Shown here in pieces: positions 61,134 to 64,000 of a DNA stretch of 64,000 nt. The notes under the pieces were generated by a model that searched no databases, was not told where the DNA came from, and was given only the letters and a program-made list of their open reading frames with translations. The position numbers and the translations under genes are program-made. The stretch spans positions 24,789 to 88,788 of the forward strand of contig CAKUQQ010000010.1 of the NCBI GenBank assembly GCA_934675575.1. Direction: 5' to 3'. Source of the stretch: an uncultured Muribaculaceae bacterium (GTDB lineage: Bacteria > Bacteroidota > Bacteroidia > Bacteroidales > Muribaculaceae). Positions within the stretch are counted from its first letter, which is position 1; each line of letters begins with the position of its first letter.

Positions 61134-62546
61134 ATGACGCTACACTTCCACAAACCCATGCAGGCATTACGCCTCGTTGCACTGATTATGCTTGCCGTGT
61201 CGGGCATTGCCAATGGCCATGCCAACGGGCACTTTGCCACAATATTTGAGAGTGGATTGCCCTATAAGGAGCAATCTTGGTTTTATAGTGAAGAGCTTGA
61301 CCAGGACAAAATCAAGAAATTCTGGGACGAAGGCAAACGCATCACGAGTGTTGCCTACACCGACAAAGGTTGGTTTGTGGTTATGGCCAAAAACAGCGGC
61401 TACACGATGCAGACATATCATTATGACAGCTCTTGGCCAACTGAATGGCTGGATAAAAAGACAAAAGAGGGTTATTGCATCACATCGGTGTCGGTGAGCA
61501 AGTCGAAATGGGTGATTGTCATGTCGCAAAACAGCGGCTACACATCGCAAGTCTGGCTCTGCAATGCCGACTGGGCGCAGACCAAGGCCAAAATCAAGAG
61601 CTATTGGGACAAAAATTACTACATAACCAATGTGGCAAATAATGGCAACCAGTGGCTTGTGGTGATGAGCAAAAGTCCAAAGTTCTCGTCGCAAAAATAT
61701 ATGTTTGCCACTACCGAAAAGCAGATTGTTGACAAGATTTCAGCTGAGTGGTCTAATGGCTATAACTTGATGCAAATGGAATATGGCGGAGGCGAATATT
61801 TGGCGGTGATGGTGAAGTATAGCGAAAAGAATTCCGGCCGCCGACAGACCTATATAACCTCGTCATACGACGTGAAAAATGAAATCAGCAAGCAGTGGAA
61901 TGACAGTCGCGACATAGCTTATGTGTGCGGAGGCATCGACATGCCCCAAAACACCAGTGCAGGCAGCAGCACTTACGCCAGCAACAACACTGTTACAAAC
62001 AATAATGTCAACAAAGGCAAGTTTAACATAACAAACAACGCCAACGGCACGCAACGCATAGATTTGCCCGACGGCGGCTTTAGAATAAACAATCCGCAAC
62101 CCGACGGCAGCATACTGTCGTATGAGGAGCACCCGTGCATCATCTGTCACGGTTCAGGCAAATGCACTGTGTGCTGGGGCACAGGCGGACGCTATGCCAA
62201 CGGCATATTCTATCCGTGCAACTATTGCTGCCAGACAAACAAGTGCAAAGCATGTTCGGGCAAAGGCAAAACCACGCTCACTTCCACTTATCGCAACGGT
62301 GTGGCAATAGGTGTGGGCAATGACGGACGCACATACATGGGCACGGCCGACGGCAGCAATTCGCGCTCATCGGAGCGTCGCTCAGAGCGCAAATCGAGCA
62401 GAAGCAGCAAAAGCAAGGAGAATGAGTATTTTGAATACACCCAAGATGCACCAAACTACACAGGCCTCGACCATGACCAAGTGTGGTGTGAAAAATGCAA
62501 ATCATGGGGAAACCGCCACGCCCACATACGCAAGCGCATCAACTAA
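61134..62546 (+). CDS. Secreted DUF7477-like repeat protein with DnaJ-type zinc finger
   Basis: A protein of 470 aa with a signal peptide (hydrophobic residues about 11-28). Residues 55-265 hold about four repeats of roughly 50 residues, each with a Trp-rich strand such as WFVVMAKNSGY, WVIVMSQNSGY and WLVVMSKSPKF, similar to DUF7477. An Asn/Thr-rich linker follows, then a CxxCxGxG zinc finger (CIICHGSGKCTVCWGTG, CNYC, CKACSGKG) at 335-377. A serine/arginine-rich segment and a final CEKCKSWG (CxxC) region end the protein. A zinc finger of DnaJ type in an exported protein is unusual. Function unknown. Confidence 0.75.
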   Translation: MTLHFHKPMQALRLVALIMLAVSGIANGHANGHFATIFESGLPYKEQSWFYSEELDQDKIKKFWDEGKRITSVAYTDKGWFVVMAKNSGYTMQTYHYDSSWPTEWLDKKTKEGYCITSVSVSKSKWVIVMSQNSGYTSQVWLCNADWAQTKAKIKSYWDKNYYITNVANNGNQWLVVMSKSPKFSSQKYMFATTEKQIVDKISAEWSNGYNLMQMEYGGGEYLAVMVKYSEKNSGRRQTYITSSYDVKNEISKQWNDSRDIAYVCGGIDMPQNTSAGSSTYASNNTVTNNNVNKGKFNITNNANGTQRIDLPDGGFRINNPQPDGSILSYEEHPCIICHGSGKCTVCWGTGGRYANGIFYPCNYCCQTNKCKACSGKGKTTLTSTYRNGVAIGVGNDGRTYMGTADGSNSRSSERRSERKSSRSSKSKENEYFEYTQDAPNYTGLDHDQVWCEKCKSWGNRHAHIRKRIN

Positions 62547-62589
62547 CCCCCACAAAATCGTCTAATAGCTCACGATTTTTTGCAAAACA

Positions 62590-62621
62590 TTTGGTGCTTT
62601 CAAAAAAACTCACTACCTTTG
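62590..62621 (+). promoter_or_regulatory. Promoter of tRNA-Lys
   Basis: TTTG (62590-62593), 20 bases, TACCTTTG (62614-62621), full consensus, 19 bases before the mature tRNA. Confidence 0.8.
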
Positions 62622-62640
62622 CATCACTTTAAGGAACGGA

Positions 62641-62713
62641 GATTCGCTAGCTCAGCTGGTAGAGCACAACACTTTTAATGTTGGGGTCTTGGGTTCGAGC
62701 CCCAAGCGGATCA
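62641..62713 (+). tRNA. tRNA-Lys (anticodon TTT)
   Basis: All parts fold. The acceptor stem pairs GATTCGC with GCGGATC (one G-T wobble), the D arm has GCTC/GAGC, the anticodon arm CAACA-CTTTTAA-TGTTG with anticodon TTT, a 5-base variable loop GGGTC, the T arm TTGGG-TTCGAGC-CCCAA and discriminator A. CCA is not encoded. A terminator follows at 62718. Confidence 0.97.
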
Positions 62714-62717
62714 CTTG

Positions 62718-62750
62718 AGAGGTTATAAATGCATTTGTAACCTCTTTTTT
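62718..62750 (+). terminator. Terminator of tRNA-Lys
   Basis: AGAGGTTA (62718-62725) pairs with TAACCTCT (62738-62745), with an inner AAATGCATTT palindrome, then T5. Confidence 0.85.
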
Positions 62751-62856
62751 ATTGTTGTGACTGAAATTTTGAGGGTTATCGGAATGGAATAGGACTCAGT
62801 AGATATTTAGTGGGGATAAATTTCTAATATATGTTAGAAAGGTTTTCCTTTTCGTC

Positions 62857-62979
62857 ATGGAACAAGAATATTTAAACATGTTGGCTCAAGTGGTATTGCC
62901 GAGCCAAATTCTGGATTACTTTGTATTTAAAATAGCACTTTCTAACTTGGTTGCCGTCTGTGGCAGACATACGCATTAA
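62857..62979 (+). pseudogene. Possible remnant of an ISAon1-type transposase N-terminus
   Basis: An ORF of 40 codons starts MEQEYLNMLAQVVLPSQILD, resembling, from memory, the N-terminal region protein of ISAon1-family (ISL3-related) insertion sequences of Bacteroidetes. After about 24 residues the similarity ends and a stop follows, so it would be a fragment. It lies in the otherwise gene-free, AT-rich stretch 62751-63067 after tRNA-Lys. No inverted repeats or target duplication are visible to me. Confidence 0.35.
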
Positions 62980-63067
62980 CCACACGATTTTCTGCTAGCC
63001 ACGGCTGTTTAATGCTTCTTTATTCAATTTTCCTTTTTTTATTCAGCCCATGTTTTTTCCCATCATG

Positions 63068-63772
63068 CTATTTTTTACATAAGGAATCTATAGTCAAATC
63101 AACCATTAATGCCGTTATTGTAACTCCACGCTTTTTCTCATCATTCTTGATAGATGATTTCACAACAGATGAAATGAAGTTTGTCACCAAATGCAACATC
63201 TTGTTGACAGGCTTATCTTCTGGCTTATTGCTAAGAATAGCATCTATACCCTGTAGAGTCATAATCGCCGCATTTGCTTCTGCATAGTTTTCTTTATATG
63301 GCTCAATTGCTTCCGCAATGCTTATTGCATATTTAAACACAGCAAGCACATCGGAAACCTTAAGTTGTTGCCCCTGTGGATTCTGATACAAAACTTCTTC
63401 TTGCCTAAATATGTGATTAGGCCGATAAAGAATGTTTTGAGCATATGTGTAATTTGCTTTATAAATGTTGCGGTGATTAAGTTCCTTATGCAAAGCATTA
63501 AGGCACCCTTCGATGTTCCATTTTAATTGTTCTGTTGTTAGCAGTTCAACAGGCCAAGTTCTGGGACTAATAAATGGACTTTTGGTACAAAAAATCTTAC
63601 GAATTTCATCATCGATAGTATGTCTAAGATTTGGAATGTTTATTAATCCGGCTGCTCTGTATAAATTAATCATTCCAGTTCTGTCTTCTGAAATATATGC
63701 TCGGTAAAGATTGGAGTATACGATTTCTAATATTAAAACTTCATTAGTTTGTTGCTGTTCAAGTATGTCCAT
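63068..63772 (-). CDS. Hypothetical protein
   Basis: A protein of 234 aa with no signal peptide or membrane segment. It is helical, with charged and aromatic residues (LEIVYSNLYRAYISEDRTGMINLYRA) and a lysine-rich end. I recognise no family. The ATG at 63772 gives MDILEQQQTNEV; an earlier in-frame ATG adds seven residues. The gene is clearly AT-richer than the rest of the window and lies after tRNA-Lys and a likely IS remnant, which suggests recent acquisition. Confidence 0.62.
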   Translation of the reverse strand: MDILEQQQTNEVLILEIVYSNLYRAYISEDRTGMINLYRAAGLINIPNLRHTIDDEIRKIFCTKSPFISPRTWPVELLTTEQLKWNIEGCLNALHKELNHRNIYKANYTYAQNILYRPNHIFRQEEVLYQNPQGQQLKVSDVLAVFKYAISIAEAIEPYKENYAEANAAIMTLQGIDAILSNKPEDKPVNKMLHLVTNFISSVVKSSIKNDEKKRGVTITALMVDLTIDSLCKK

Positions 63773-63860
63773 TGTATTATGATATAAGATCATTATTTGT
63801 TTGTAAAGATATAAAGCCTAATGCTATATAAAAAGAAAATGAGAAAAAATTCTCTATAAT

Positions 63861-63884
63861 CTTAAATCAAGTCTTAAATCAAGT
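63861..63884. repeat. Short tandem repeat, 2 x 12 bases
   Basis: CTTAAATCAAGT occurs twice in direct succession within the AT-rich gene-free end of the window (63773-64000). Nothing else is recognisable there. Confidence 0.7.
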
Positions 63885-64000
63885 TTACAAACAGTTTAAG
63901 AAACTCGTTGGTTGAATTAAATTCGCAGATTCTACCTGCTAGTGCAAAATTATGCAATAAATTTGAAGAACTCTGCGACTGGAGAAGAAAAACCAAGTTT

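Noticed and set aside
1..64000. CRISPR arrays, prophage or complete insertion sequences
   Set aside because: I saw no regular repeat-spacer pattern, no phage structural genes and no intact transposase; only the short IS-like fragment at 62857.

Overview
The window looks like a chromosomal segment of an anaerobic Bacteroidales bacterium. Four observations support this. A type IX secretion gene set (porT, porP, start of porK) opens the window. Exported proteins use Bacteroidetes-style lipoprotein signals. Many genes are preceded by the Bacteroides-type promoter (TTTG, about 19-20 bases, TAnnTTTG), and almost none by a strong Shine-Dalgarno. The gene order acpP-fabF-rnc is the one usual in this phylum. 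The family cannot be fixed from the sequence; a gut Muribaculaceae- or Prevotellaceae-like organism would fit. Most of the window is housekeeping or envelope DNA. The AT-richer stretches (about 7.8-10.2 kb, 41.0-43.4 kb, 59.2-60.9 kb and 62.8-64 kb) look acquired.

Layout. 0-4.3 kb (minus): glycosyltransferase, acyltransferase, porT, porP, porK start. 4.4-10.2 kb (plus): an exopolysaccharide operon behind a clear promoter (Wza-like export lipoprotein, Wzc-like tyrosine kinase, Wzy-like membrane protein, GT2), facing a secreted beta-helix protein. 11.9-15.1 kb: ychF, a VanX-type dipeptidase, a small glutaredoxin-like protein and a lipoprotein. 15.2-21.0 kb: two Gfo/Idh oxidoreductases around a HEAT-repeat/DUF1080 protein, a probable 3-keto-glycoside pathway. 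21.3-29.5 kb: MaoC-like protein, pncB, a rhodanese lipoprotein, DUF4919 and DUF456 proteins, a 7TM-HD phosphodiesterase and a bifunctional (p)ppGpp synthetase/hydrolase. 29.6-37.7 kb: MalY-like lyase, a possible small ORF coupled to rnz, thioredoxin, a C_GCAxxG_C_C protein, a LysE-type exporter, Hsp20, a lipoprotein flavodoxin, and a carboxyltransferase subunit with two tandem biotinyl domains. 37.8-48.7 kb: GH127-type hydrolase, a flippase with a GT32, an FprA/rubredoxin pair, a CobW GTPase and a MATE exporter.

48.9-54.8 kb holds the most unusual locus. A stand-alone DprA/SMF-like protein, an RtcB RNA ligase and the release-factor paralogue PrfH overlap one another by 4 bases each behind a dedicated promoter. 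Upstream on the same strand lie an acyltransferase and an AAA-DUF4435 ATPase. RtcB with PrfH points to repair of cleaved RNA and rescue of damaged ribosomes; the DprA-like subunit could be the sensor, and the neighbouring ATPase resembles defence ATPases.

54.9-62.6 kb: acpP-fabF-rnc, a basic low-complexity secreted protein, a lone AAA ATPase with an altered Walker B, and a secreted repeat/zinc-finger protein. 62.6-64 kb: tRNA-Lys(TTT) followed by AT-rich DNA with a likely insertion-sequence remnant and an unrecognised gene.
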